The translations under genes were made by a program, and so were the position numbers. Below the pieces are notes generated by a model, which had not been told where the DNA came from, searched no databases, and saw nothing but the letters and a program-made list of their open reading frames with translations. A stretch of 64,000 bases of DNA from Oxytricha trifallax (lineage: Eukaryota; Ciliophora; Spirotrichea; Sporadotrichida; Oxytrichidae): contig ARYC01002086.1 of assembly GCA_000711775.1 (NCBI GenBank), forward strand, positions 1 to 64,000. Direction: 5' to 3'. Positions within the stretch are counted from its first letter, which is position 1, and each line of letters opens with the position of its first letter. Shown one piece after another: positions 9,371 through 23,100 of the stretch.

Positions 9371-11896
9371 ATGTTGCTATACTCTGCAGTTTCACAATCG
9401 CTTTACTTTGATGACAGCAGATACCTTGATGTAAGACATGAACTGATCAGTTTCTTAAATAACAACTTACGCACTGTTTAAACAGTAATGGGTGACATCT
9501 GCCACCCGAGAGAAACTATAAACTCGCTTGATGATATGTTATTAATTTTCTTAAACAAATGTTTTATCTCAAACGAAAAATTCTAAATTAATTTAATTTC
9601 TTATATTGATGCTAAGGAATTTTTAGATAGTCTTGAGGATCCATCGAACGATCAGACAATCCTGTTAGCTTTCTGCGCTGTAGCCCTAAATTACAACTTC
9701 ACTATCATTTATTTCAACGAGAGAAATGAGTTAGCTTAGTGGGAATACAGTTCCCCCGACAGAAAATCAAACCTTGGTGGAAGCCCTCAATTAATTGATA
9801 ATAGCTTAGATGAATAAACATTAACAAATCTCAACCACAAATCTGAAGATAACTTTAAAACATCCCCTGGGCTTCTCTCTCCAGGTTCATCTGGGGAATA
9901 TCCCAATATGAAAGCAAAGCACACTTTGGGCTTCTTGCTAAAAAGTTCCAGATAAGTTTTACCCCTAGTCGACTGTGAGGCGTTTACAAAACATCAATTT
10001 ATGAAGTTATTTTAGTAGAGACCTAATGAGAATCTGAGCTTGGACAACTTACACGCAGGACCAAGAGTCAATTTAGTCATGGGTGGACTCACATAAAACT
10101 CTGAGAAAAATGGAAGCAATCAGAAGGGTAACAGTCTGATTGGAAGTTAAAATATCTCCCCTATGACTTCTAATTCTATAGCTACTACGAATTACTCTAG
10201 TGGATAGCAAGATATTACAAATACTACCCCTAATTCTAATACTGGTTAAAATCAGGAAATCTCGAATAACATTGAGGCTATTAGGTTTTAACTCATGGAT
10301 TAGAATAGAATGGTGAGACAATCAAACTAGTATTACTTATTTATTTAAGAGATTTAAATCAATATATCAATGAATTAGGGCACTACATAATAAAAATGAC
10401 ACATAATAATCATTAAAACAAAATTTGATGAGAAATTTGTTTTTCTCTTAAATTTAATATCTCTAAATATATATATATATGAATAATTTTAAAATACTTT
10501 TAAAGTAATGATATGTTAAACTTTTTCATAAATTTTCTAAAATTTTCTAATTTCATCTTTTATATTTATTTTAAGATAAAGACATTATATGTATTAAATG
10601 AAATGCTTTCTATTTCGATAATAGCAACAACAGTAATAATAGTACCCACAACAACAGTAGCAGTAACAACAGCCTCCACTTTAACATCAAATGCAGCAAT
10701 AGCAACAACTTCCACACGGTCAAGTAATGATGTAAAACTAGTAACAACAACAGTAGATGTAAGGTTACCCTCAGCAAATATCAATAGCCCAAATGAAGAA
10801 AAATTAATCAGAAAATGGTATCGTGAACAATCATATGAACCTTGCAGCAGTTCAGAATTAGCAACAACAGCAAATGTAGAAATAATAGCAACAAATGAAC
10901 AATAGAATGATATACCCTAATTAAGGTCATGCAATGAGTGCTACTATACTACCTCCTCAGAACTATCTGGCTTAATATTAGCAGCCATTAGTAAGTGATC
11001 AGTAAACTAATTATAATAATATGAGTGGGGGATATTAGTGTACTAAATTTTACATCAATAAATACATGAGTAACGCCCCATTGATAAGCATTTAAGAGGA
11101 GCAAGAAGATCGCGGATCAGACAAGCCTATTTTAAACCCAACTAGTCAACCATTTGTCCCAAAGAAAAACTTCTCCACCACGTAATCTAGTATGTCAGTA
11201 TAGTAGCAACAACAAATGCAGCAGATGCCTCTTAACAATATGCAATAGTAGGTTAGACCTATGATGTACAACAGGACTTAAGTTGATCTGGGAAATGTAA
11301 TGTAACCTCAAATGTAAATGCAAGATCCAAGAAGACTTGTGAGCTATTAAATTGTAAAGTTATTGCTTTTTAATAGATTATTTCATCAAATTATTAGCCC
11401 TTAGTCTTTGGACTTTGGACACTTACAGCACTAGCAATCTTCTTTAATTCAGAATCAAGCATATACCCCTAATTTGAGACAATTTTCTGGTATGCAGGTT
11501 TCTGAGAGATCGGCAAGCTCTTTCGTAAGAATAGATGACATTCAAGCTCTTGGAGCAGCCTCCACTGTTTAATCTCATCAGCAAACTGTAAATCCAGATG
11601 AAATGAAAGTAACCGGAACTCTCAATTTTTTCTATGAAGGTGATCATTACGGCTTCCTGGTTGGAGACGCAGATAACAAGGATGTATTTTTCCACATGGA
11701 TGACATGAAAGGAACAAAGTTAACCAAAGAGCAATTTGCAAATGCTAAAGATAACTATACCATTAGATTTGCTTATAATAAACTTGCCTACTTCGGCAGG
11801 TATGGCCTCAGTATGAAAGCCATAAATATTGATTTAGTTGAAATAGTACCACTACCCCCCAGTACTTAAACTTAAGCTTAAACCTAATAATAATGA
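9371..11896 (+). CDS. Gln-rich protein with C-terminal cold-shock-like domain and possible OTU-like N-terminus
   Basis: N-terminal segment 9371-10340 begins with ATG and reads like an OTU fold (LYSAVSQSLYFDD, VRHELISFL, later FTIIYFN). The OTU catalytic Asp-Gly-x-Cys is absent: Leu-Leu stands where Cys would be, so it is either inactive or its true start is elsewhere. From about 10600 a Gln-rich stretch (most Gln from TAA/TAG) leads to a cold-shock-like domain near 11605-11850, with GTLNFFYEGDHYGFL and DVFFHMDD matching the RNP1 and RNP2 strands; nucleic-acid binding is inferred. It ends at TGA 11894. Between 10340 and 10600 the frame is broken, probably an IES; a 39-bp IES is likely at 11349-11387. 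Linking the OTU-like part to the cold-shock part is an inference from strand and frame. Confidence 0.65.
11349..11387 (+). other. Candidate 39-bp IES, pointer AAATT
   Basis: AAATT at 11349 and again at 11388. Removing 39 bp turns an out-of-character Leu/Phe-rich stretch into the continuous reading VSYQIISPQSLDFGH and keeps the frame. A 23-nt GT-AG intron inside it is a weaker alternative. Confidence 0.45.
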
Positions 11897-12114
11897 ATAG
11901 AACTTTAAACAAAACTATCTGAATTTACACGTACGTACGTTTATTTCCAATAATACATAAAACATAAAATAGAACTAACTAACACAACCTTAATACACCT
12001 TTACGTTAAACACTTTTACAATCAAATTTTCTTTTTCAAAGGCATTGAGCTTTATAGCGAAACAAATTAATAGGAAAGAAGAAAAAATGAAATTCTCAAT
12101 ATTTTTTATGGAAA

Positions 12115-13990
12115 TCAATTAAAATTAATTTCTATGTCTATTGCAGCACTTAAAAAATTTTCATTGAGTTCAAAACGCTTGAGTACCGAAGACCTTCCAT
12201 CATATTCAATTAGTAATATTTGCAAGAGCCCATCTTCTTCATAAGATTTATCCAATACTTCCATTTGTTACTATGGGAAAGGAGCCATGTAATTATCTGA
12301 TTGCAAAATCTATTTGTATCTCCCCTAATCAAAATCAACTATCGACACTCCTTATTCATCTCTGACCAAAATGAAATGATTCTGATTGTTATGAGTTATG
12401 TATTTTCTAATGCAAATAGAGCCTAGAGAACAACCAAATTGAACTTGCTTTATGATTTACTGTACTTCTCTATTAATCATATATATGTTATTGTCTCCGT
12501 CTAGAGAAGCCACTAATAGTTGATTAGTCTATTCATCTAGGTTTAACATTCCTCTCACGTGTTTATCTACGAAATATCTCTCATTTTACAAATATATGTC
12601 GATAATACTTTGATCAGATTCCCCGATATTTATGTTCATGAAGTATAGTCCGTTATTAGTAGCTAAAGTTATTAAATTTTGAGATTAATCCAAAAGTAGA
12701 AGCTATATCATATGACTAACACCCTCTAGTTATTTCTCATAGATAATTTTACTCTATGTATAATCTAGTATTTCTATAATGCCACGTCTTTCCCCAAGAA
12801 TCACCAAATCTTTGGTTAATTTAATGATTGAATAGGCATTTTATTTCAGTTTAATGTGCGCTAGTTTTTTGAATTTTCCTGTATGTATGAAGAGATTCTT
12901 GTTCTGACAACCGAAATAGTACCTTCCGTTTTATGTATGAGCGCAGATTAGATTGTTCTCACCTGTGTGAATTGTATCTATAAATCTGAAATCTTCAATA
13001 GTAAATATGTCTATTTCATTCAAACACATTATTAATTTTATGATTCTATAAATTTAATATTGAATTTACTCAAGTAATCAATTAAATGTATTGTAATTCT
13101 CAATAATCCTATGTAAACAAGTGTATATTTTTATACGATATTAAAATATGAATAAGTTCTTATTATTTATAAATTTATGGTTTATATTGTTGAGTCCATC
13201 TAGAAATATGTATTCTTCATCTGTAAATATAGTATACGATCTTTCTCTCTTAAACGCCATATATCTTCTAAGTTGAGCAGGTATTATCTCTTCAGAGGAT
13301 TCTTCATCTTCACCTTCATGTTCTGAAGAATCTTAATCCCTAATTCTTCTATTATTTTATTTCTTTGGCTATGGCTAACCCAATATTCCTTGACCCTATA
13401 AATATTAAATTAATATATTGTAAAATCCATTTAGATTCTTGAAATAATTAAAATCAATTGAATGTTAAGAACTCTTAGTTAAGTTATTTTAATATAAATT
13501 ATTCTAACTATAGTTTCATTATATTTGATAAAAATCATAATAAAATGAGTTGATTGCTGTTATTTCTATTGTGTGTTTAATCATTATTCAAGGTAGATAT
13601 ATCTATTATAATTTTTTTTATGTGATAACTCAAATTTAAAATATTTCACTTTTTGAAAATCTCATAAATAATACCAATAGTAGATAATAGCATCACTAAT
13701 AGCTTGATCTACCATAAAATCATATTATTTTAGCTGCTTTGAAAATAATAAATTTGTAATTTTAATATATATTTATTATCAGTTTAATTTCAGAAAATCA
13801 ATTGCATTCTTATAGTATATCAGGATTCTTACCTAACCCATAAAGGATTTTTTGAAATGCGATAAAATGGCTTATTACTATTTAACCTTGATAATTTAAG
13901 CCAAATTTATGCTACTTTAACTTAGTGCAGTTTGCATAAAAAGAGACCTCATGCTGTCTTTAACATCAATTTAAGTACTAGTGCCAATCT
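12115..13990 (-). CDS. WD40-like beta-propeller protein
   Basis: Main coding block 13029-12115 (TGA at 12117-12115) has repeated propeller-blade strands such as LICAHTQNGRYYFG, LVILGERRGIIEIL, LITLATNNGLYFMNI and LLVASLDGDNNIYMI. They suggest a WD40-type propeller with weak WD dipeptides. An acidic upstream block, about 13395-13180 (SSEHEGEDEESSEE then RRYMAFKRERSYTIF), and a further block, about 13990-13833, supply the N-terminus; the first plausible Met is at 13952. The blocks are separated by AT-rich segments. One join is supported by the pointer GGGTTAG. No catalytic motif is seen; propellers usually act as scaffolds. Confidence 0.6.
13375..13839 (-). other. Candidate IES, pointer GGGTTAG
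   Basis: CTAACCC (GGGTTAG on the coding strand) lies at 13833-13839 and 13375-13381. Joining at this repeat removes 458 bp and keeps the frame (SFMGQPQPKKQNN). The sequence removed is AT-rich. A GTAAG donor directly after the first pointer leaves an intron possible. Confidence 0.45.
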
Positions 13991-14594
13991 CTTAAACTTT
14001 AGGAGGCTTAACTTGAGTTGGTTATTATATATATTTCTTTAAAAATATATGGATGTTTTTGGTTGAGTGTTCAGTCAAAAATGTGTATAGGTTAGTTTTT
14101 AAAAATCAGTTATAAAAGAAATAAGAAAATTAATAAAAAATACGTAATAAACTAACTAATCTGAGTTGATTTATCGCAAACACATTTTCTCAAATCGAAT
14201 AGCATTTCAGTTACTTACTATAATGACTATTTATAAGAGAATTAGAAATGCAAATCTTAACAATAATATAAAATAAGTATTAGCAAGTGAAATTAAAGCC
14301 ATCACTTTTTATCTATCACTTACTCTTGAAGACCTCTTTGATGAAGGCGTGTCTTGTCTGATAAGATCTAATTATTATAAATCTAGATGAGGTACGAGGG
14401 GTATGATTTAATTGGCTTTGTGGAGGTCTAATATTTATATATTTTCTTAGGACAAGTATTCGGAATCTTAATGAACTTCTATTGAAGATTTATTGAAAAC
14501 ATTTATCTCTATTACGCTTTAGATTGTAAGATTATCCGGAAGATTGTGTTAAAATATGTTTATATGTTAGTAGTTTAAGTTTTAGATAGAAAGT
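13991..14594. other. AT-rich spacer
   Basis: About 600 bp between two minus-strand genes. It is dense in TGA/TCA stops and low in GC; no RNA gene, inverted repeat or coding pattern was found. Confidence 0.5.
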
Positions 14595-17500
14595 TCAGGT
14601 ATGTCTGAAATAGCCTATAATCAAATTTAAATTATTAATTAATACAAATTAGTATAACAATTTAGATTATAACTATAAAATCTTATATAATCCAATCTCA
14701 CATACATCTTTCCTTAATGAATCTTTTAATATCACAAAGTTTATCAAATTACCATGAGTTTGAAGATTATTATTTTTATCTACAGCTATCATCACACCAA
14801 CTTCTTTTCGTATATCTAGAAAATCAAGTGTCTCTATTTGCAATTCTTGCTGTTTTTAATGTTACAATTAAATTGACTTAAAATCATTTTAATTTTCCAA
14901 GTTGTCTATATCAGTTTATATCTCTCTTTAAATTAGTTTTTACTTTTACTTATGGATTGATAATTCTTAAAAATTCAGTAATTCTAAGGACATTTGCTAG
15001 TTATTATCATATATTATGTCATTAGTTTGAGAAAATTAGTCGTGTTTAATAATATCTGAATTACATTGATTTTGATGTTTTATATCTTGCAAGTCAAAGG
15101 TAGATAATTCAAGTTTGTGGTTCTATTAATTCTGAAACTCAATTATATGAAATGAGACAAATTGAAGTGATTAGTTGCTAATTTATTATGGCATGTTCAG
15201 TCTATGGGGTTTATCCATCAATTCAAAATTAGAGATGTCAAGTTCATATAAAATAACATTAAAATCAGTTAATGTCATTATTTTATTTTATAGTATTAAA
15301 TTATATTAAAAAGTTCATCTATCTTTGTTTTGACCATCTTAATGTCATATATTGAAATTTGTTCCTGCGTTAAGTCCTTAAATTCATGTTTTAATACGAT
15401 TAATGTCAAATAATTTTATCATATCACTATTTTAAACTAAATCAACCAAGAACCTAGTAGGAGCATCACTTAATAGATGAAAAAGTTCATAAAAAACTAT
15501 TCCATTTGATCAAAATAAAATTTATAGACTTTAAATCAAAATTTACTTATCCTGTATGAGAGAGAGAGATCTGTTTGATTATTCTTGGGTCTCAGATTAA
15601 AGATAAATTTAAATTCATTATTATATTTAAGTTTTGCTTTAATTTTAAGTTTTGCTTTAATTTCAAGATCTTGATGAAGCAATAAATTATCTAGACACAA
15701 ATTCCCTGAAAATTAAAGAGTTTCTAGATTATTTAAGTCATTTGAATTTTCTAAATTAATTTATGATTTTTACTACAGATAAGGTACTTCTAATATTTCT
15801 TAACTTTAAATGAATAATTCATTTAATGGCTTATTGCTTGGTTATAAAGAGTAACAGAATATTTGGAAATCTTGCGATAATTACTATTCAATATTACTGA
15901 ATCATAAAAAAAAGAATTAAAAAATGTTTTAATTAAAAATAAAAATCTTTTTATAATAGCAGAGATATCAAAAGTTGCTACTTATGAATTAGTTGTTAAA
16001 TTTTAAATTTATAGGTTGTTTATGAGGTTAAATTCTAGAACTTTCGAGTTAATAGAAAATTATTAATTACCTCCCTATTTCTTACAAATCTAAAGTTGAT
16101 CATAATCTAAATGATTTTATTATAAATCTTAAGCTTTTTGTTAAATTTGCATTTCAAGAATATCTCTTTCAATATATAACTGAATAATATTTAAATCTTC
16201 ATCTTGTATAATATCTTGATCAAAATCTAATAAACCCTCTTCAAGAGAATATTAGAATGAATTTTCAAGTTTATTAACGATTTTATCAATACTTAGCAGC
16301 CTCTACCTTATTTGAATGTTTTCATTTTTCTCATTATAATTATTTGGATAATTTTACAAATGAGGCAAGTTATGATGTTTATAATTAATCTCCAATTTCT
16401 CACAATCTTATAAGAAAGATTGTGATAATTGATTTTTACTAATTTTACAAAGAATTTTATAATCATCAAGTATTATCTCAACTTGAGAAAGCGTTTAATG
16501 CTATTAAAAGTTCTAAAATAAGTTAAATGTATCCATAGATACCTGATTCTACTTTAAATTTGGTATTTTATCCACATTTACTTAGCTTTTCTCAAGAATC
16601 ATATCGAATAGTTAATTTTCTTGTTAGTGATATTCATTATCACCATGTATAATTTATTATGAATTTAAATCTTTTTGATGAGTTTCCATGGTTTAAACAT
16701 TTCTATAAGATATACTCTTTGATTACGTTTGAATTAATTGTTCTTAATGGTTATGTGATTCATCAATATTTTCGCAAAAAATTTCTGTAAATTTTGATTT
16801 TAAGTGTTTTAAAAGTGATCTAGCATCTTCTTTTGATTTATTTTTTACAATGAAAATTAGATAAATCATTTATTTTTTTTAATTTTGACAAATATAAGAA
16901 AATTGATTAGACATCATCTAAAGAATTCATAATATTACTACTTATTTTTTCTTGTTTTTTAGAGTTTATTCTATGACTAAATCTTCCCTTTAATTTAGTA
17001 AATTCAGTTTATAATCTTTGAAGTTTTTTCTCTTTTGGATCAGTTTATATAGCTTTAGATTCCAATAATTAAATTTATTTTGGTAGTTAATTCAGGTGAC
17101 TTATTTCAATTGCAAATTCATTCAAGCATTTCAGATTTTAGATTTATAAATCACTGTTTAATTTATCACAACAATTAAAGCACTGTTTTAGCTCTTGACC
17201 TATATTTTATTAATTGTTTATAATATTTAACCCCTTCAATTTATCGCATTTTAATTTAGACTTTAGTACTTTGTTTTACACGAGTTATGGAATAAATGGG
17301 CTATTTAGTATGTTTATACTTTCAATAATCATTTATTAAGCTTATTTATCCTCAAACCTATTTATCTTTAATTCTTCTTGATCATCATATAAGTTATTAT
17401 TATGATCTGATATCTGGTTATTATTAAATCTCTATATTTGCACTTGACTCTATGGTTCATTACTGAAGAAATTATTAAGCCAAATATCATCATCAGTTTA

Positions 17501-19931
17501 AATTCCCATATCGACTTATTCATATTAAATTCTCTCGATCTGCTCCAATTCGAAGGCGTCCTAAGCATCGAAAAGATTTGATAAAGTGCTTTTTTAAGCT
17601 TGGTAACGTAATTGACGAGAGTTTTTAGTTATTAGGATTGGTTAGTAATCTAAGTCTGGTAAGTTTTAAATATATATATTTTATTCATTATAGTTATGGG
17701 ATATACTAATATAAATTATATTTAAATAAGTTATCCTCATAGTTAGAATTATCATCCTAGATTAGTATATCCTCATCATCTTCCTTATCTTAAAACATTA
17801 TCATGACATCCTGTTCTTCTTAATGCTCGATGATGTTATATTCTGAGTTATCCTTACTTTGGTTGAATTTTAAGTCAAGTTTTGGAATATTAATCTGGGA
17901 TTTGTGGGGTGGATTTGAATTTCTCTCTAAGTATTGATCTTCATCTAATTAGTTAAATTTCTCTATTCTATCAAAGAAAGACTCTTTTTTGCTTGGTTCT
18001 TTTCTCTGATCTTGTTCTATTAAAAATTTATAAGAATTACAGAATAAGGTTTAAATTCTCTTTAGAATAAGATGGTTAAATTTCTTTCAATTTTTTCCAA
18101 TAAATTTTATGATATTTTTTTGTTGAAGTTGAGCATTAGCATATATTTCATGATCGTCGTTTTCCTCAAGTGGATTTATCTTATCTTAAGTATTATTTCC
18201 TTGATTTAATTCGAAATCCTGCTCTTCGTCAAGCCTCTTTAGTTGTTCGTTATGTGACTCCCACTTGCTCTCCAATGACTTCAGAACTAGTTGATTTTTT
18301 AATCCTGATCTCTTCAGCTGCTCTTAATGATTAATCAAACTTTGAGATACAATTTCTTAATTCTTGGCAAATCCCCCTATCAAGGATTAATTCAAGGATT
18401 TGTAATTTTTCTCGAGTTTATTTTTGGACAAAAAGTTTAAGCTAGAAGTTCCTACATTTTTATTATGGTTTCTTGAGGTCAATCCTTGTACTGCCTATGG
18501 TTAATCTAATTCCTAGTTAAAATCGAGCAAGTCCTTATTGTTTAAGTAGTTTAACTTATATGTTTCTTGATTGTCTTTATAGCCCAATTCTTGCTTCAAA
18601 ATTTAATCTAGAGCTTCTCTGAGAGACAGCACCTTTTCCTAAGTTTTTGTTTTTGTATCGTTGAGTTTTATCACAGAGTTATTTAAACTTTAGTTTTTCT
18701 GGCTTAAACTTAGTCTCATAGAGCAATCAAGCTTGTTTATACTGTATCTCATACATAAAATTGATATCTAAATTTATATATTGGTATATATCTCATAAGG
18801 TCATTCTTTTTGTTCTTACTGGGAGTGTCAAAGTTCAAACTCGAGACCAGCTCTTAAATGTCTTTTTGCATTTTATTCAGCTTTTGAATTAAAGATCTTG
18901 TCTATAGAGGACTTTGTTAATTATTTATGAAGTTTCCCCTGAAACCCTCTTATTCATTATTGTTTTAACTGCTTACTGCATAACTTTTTCTCAATTCTTT
19001 TACTTCATTACGGTATTTATCGACTATACTCTACTCATTATTTTGAGATGGCAATTTGTCCATTTTATCTCTATTTTCTGACACTCCTGTGTTCATTCTT
19101 TAGAAAAAGTTTCCTAATTGTTTTGGACTGGAGTCATTTACAATAAATTGATTATTTTGTTGATAAACTGGGTGTTAACTGCTCTAACTTCTAAGGCTAT
19201 TTTATCTCATAATCTAATGCTCCTTAAAATATATTATCACTACAAATATATAGATTAGCTTCACTGATAGCATTTTAATTTAAAAATATCGACTTTATTT
19301 ATAATAATCTCCTTAAACTTGGCTTTTCTCTGCAGTTCTTTATCAATGACATCATTGCTCTTAGAAATCGCTTGCACAATCATTTCATCTAATTTAAAAT
19401 TATACTCTTTGCAGATCTTTGCAATTAGGTTTTGGGCTTCCTCAAGATTTAAGTAGCCAAAAATAGTAATGATAAAATCTATCAGTGCTCTCTTCACAGC
19501 TTAATGTTCTTTTTTTTATTAATTATCCTTAATGGAATTAAAATGTAACTCTATAAATTAGTATATCTTAATTGTATTTTTGTGAAAGTATTAATCTTTA
19601 AGTTCTTATAACTAAAAATTATATTGTTCTTTTGCTTTTGTCTTGAAAGATTTCTCTTAAAGCCTTAAAACCTTAGCTTTATAATTAATAATATCCCTCA
19701 GAGTTTCCAATTCCTAAATATCTATTGTTATTTTCTCTTATCCAGAGGGAGTTCTATTTTTATTTTATATAAAACATATTTTTATAATATAAATTGTATT
19801 AATTTTTTATGTTTATACTAATATTTATAATAAGTTCCTGTATTAGTGAAACTAGGTGTCGCATCTCCATTACCATTTGGCGTGGGTGTCTCATCTTGGG
19901 GATGATGAGGTGTGTTGATGGTAGATTCCAT
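14595..19931 (-). CDS. Large coiled-coil, Gln/Asn-rich protein in many segments
   Basis: Starts at ATG 19931 (MESTINTPHHPQDETPTP) and ends at TGA 14597-14595. Coding blocks on the minus strand at about 19931-19820, 19750-19570, 19500-19261, 19200-18790, 18740-18100, 18020-17700, 17600-16760, 16760-16000, 15990-15550 and 15278-14640 are divided by AT-rich gaps or frame changes. The block near 19500-19261 (DFIITIFGYLNLEEAQNLIAK) is a compact helical N-terminal domain. Later blocks are heptad-like and charged (VDKYRNEVKELRKSY, LKRLDEEQDFELNQ, LYIERDILEMQIQQKAQD), suggesting a long coiled-coil structural or basal-body-type protein. An 18-bp tandem repeat (KAKLKI x2) occurs near 15627-15662. No enzymatic domain is recognised, and I infer a single gene only from order and composition. 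Confidence 0.6.
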
Positions 19932-20185
19932 TAACTTAAACTATTATTAATGCTTTTTTATTATAAATGTTAAATCTTATTCAGGTGTTAACAAATAATT
20001 AAATAATAATACATGAGTAAATTAATAAACTCAAATGCAATAACAACGAAATGAAGAGATTTAAAATAAATTAATGTTTAGTTTTAATATTTGAACATTA
20101 TTTCCTTAAAAAATATAAGTAAATTTTATATTCATATCTATTTTTGTATTAAAAATAATAGAGAAAGGTATTCATAAGCAGTATA
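19932..20185. promoter_or_regulatory. Divergent intergenic region
   Basis: About 250 AT-rich bases between the start of the minus-strand coiled-coil gene and the first coding block of the plus-strand membrane gene. It presumably holds both promoters; no specific motif was recognised. Confidence 0.4.
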
Positions 20186-23100
20186 ATGTGGATATTTGCA
20201 GCAATTTTTACTTTTGTAAGTATTATTAGAAGAATTCAATATATTATCTAAATATTTAAAAATTAACATATCTTTAAACTCATAAAATAGATTGGCTCAC
20301 TCTCTTACTTTGGCTATCACTTATTATTTGATGATTTTGCAGAAAAAGTATGAATATAAATATATACTATTCTATTCTAATCAAATTAATATAAAAACAG
20401 TATTTTATTTGACTTATCTTTATTTTAAAATTTGCTTTATATTAACAATATGATATAATTTATTATAATAAATCCCCTTTTTAAAAGTGCAATAAAACCC
20501 TCAAGACGCAATTAAATGCAAAATTTATTTCACTCACGCTTTCAATTGTATGATAATGGGATATGTGAAACTTTTCCTTAAACTTTTGGAAGTAGTGCTT
20601 TATCTCATAGTCCAAGTTTTTAAAGCTGTTATGTTTATATTCCCTTGGAGGAAATCTATACTTGATCAGAAACTTCAAAATGGTAAGTTTGTTACAAACT
20701 TTCTGAAAATTATTCATACTACTCAAAATTTAAGTTGTAATTGTGAGAGAAAGTAGAATTATATATAATTCATTTATTTTTTGAATTATAATGGCTTTAT
20801 TTAAGTTAGAATTCCTTATAATACTTTTTTATAGCTTAAAACATTTACGTCGGAGCAGGTCTGATAATAATAGAGTCTCTCTAAACACTTCTAGACATTC
20901 CATTTTTCATTCTTGTCATACCGATCTCACTGCTAACACCCTATCGCATTAAATATTTATGGAGAGACTTCAAAGAGATTCCTGCTGACAAATGGAGATG
21001 GAAATTATTGAGATATATGGGGAGTGTGGTCACTGATATACCCTATATACTCATGCTTATCTGCATTATTATCAATAATAAATTAAAAATAAGATAAAAT
21101 AATATAATTATCACAAAATGTATTAAATGTACATTCTAATAATTTGCTAAAGAATCAATGATTAATTTTAAGTAGAATATGTTTATTTTTATAATATTCT
21201 GAGTGTTTTCATGTTCCTAAGAATGAAACAACAAATTAAAGTAAAGTAAGTTTTAATGATTCTGATATAATTTATAATTATCTAACATTCTTAATTGTAG
21301 AATGTACAACGATAACTTAGAGCTTGGAGACATCTTAAAACATGAGATTTGGTATAATTTTAAGAAATTAGTGAAATTTAGCTTAAAAATGATTGGATTA
21401 ACAGTTATTTTTACTATATATTTGAAATCAATATTGCTAGTACCTTGGAGATATCAGAAACACTATAATGATATATTGGTTCTCTACCTGGATATTAAAA
21501 AAGACTTTATAGGTTAGTTTCATATAAAAAGTTCTAATATACATAGTTATGATGTATTCATAAAGTATAACTGATTTTGAAATAATCAATGAAATTAAAT
21601 TAATTATAATTTAACTTTTGGCAATTAACTTTGCTGAAACTTTCACAATATTGGTAATTTTTCGATTATAAAATAAAAACTAGCGAACTTTAATGTTGGC
21701 AGTTTTTCTTATCTCATCTTTCAAAGGCTATAAATTGATTTCAATTTTTAATGGATTTGTTTAGCTAAAATCTTAGCTTGTTTCAAACTCAATTAATATC
21801 GATCTAGAGATGCGCATAGTAATTAGGAAAATCCATATAATTTTAATTTGCTATTGAACAAGTAAAATAAAAAATTGTAAAGGTATCACCAGAATTTACT
21901 ACCACTATTTAGTAAATAAAATATTAAATTTAATTGTATTTCTAATATAGCCAAATATATTATATTTAGTAATAATAGTAAATTAATAAGTCTTCTATTT
22001 AATTAGCCTGATAATAAATTTTATAGACCTATTTATGCTAAGAACTGTAGTGAGATTTATAACCAGCAACCTCTATGATTTTTGTTTTGATTTGCTCTTT
22101 GCATTTACGACTTCGATTTACCTCATTACATGCTTGCTTACTATTTGGAGAATTCCAATGCACTATGAGACAATTTCAAAATAATTCCCGAGTTTCATAA
22201 GAAATTTAAGAAATTCACATAGAGATTAATATTTTATTATATAACATTTTATATTTCTATACTTGAGGGGGGCTAACTAAAATTGTTATTTAATAGATTA
22301 GTAGAAAACTATATAATTTAAAACTGTATAAGAAATCATGTAGTTATGCGGCAAGAATATTCTACAGTTTTGCTATGATGTGTCTTATTTTTGGATGAGA
22401 AAAGTTATTATTAATGTGTTCCCCTGGAGAAAGTAGCATTTTAAATAGTTATGTAGTTTTTAGCAAAGATAAATTTATATATTTAGGTTAATTAGAAAAT
22501 AATGATTGAAAGTTCGTTTTTATAGTAATCTAGTAAATTTTTAATTTTAGTTGAAAGTAGATGGTAAATTAAATGGTTAAAGATTTGAAGGACAAAAATA
22601 AATAGAAAAATTAAGGAAAAAATCTTGATAGTGATCCATAAAATGAAAGTAAGTATATCTTGCATAAACCTTTTTGGAAATTATATTATTTTTATCGCTT
22701 TTACATGATTAATTCATTTTAGATCCAGAACCATAACTTAACAATTAAAATATGGAAGATGACAACAATTAGGAATAAAGACCTCAAGAAAATTAGGTTT
22801 AACAACAGGTATAAGAGAACTTATATCTAGAACTGCAAATTTATATAAAACAAGCTCTGGAAACTTTACTAGATATTCCCTTTTTACTTTTTATAATTCC
22901 AATCTCTGTCTTCACTCCCTATAAAATTTCATATTTATGGGGTGATTTGAAAACTAAGAAACCTGATTAATGGAGAGGGATGCTGTTTGACTATCAATTA
23001 TATAATAAAAAAATATGAAATTAATTTAAAATAAAGTGACTTCTTGAAAGCATGTATAACTGATATACCCTATATAATGATGTTGATATCTCTTTCTATA

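Noticed and set aside
10513..10905. Open frame rich in Thr, Ala and Val
   Set aside because: It is a shadow of the Gln-rich frame, which continues in phase to the cold-shock-like domain.
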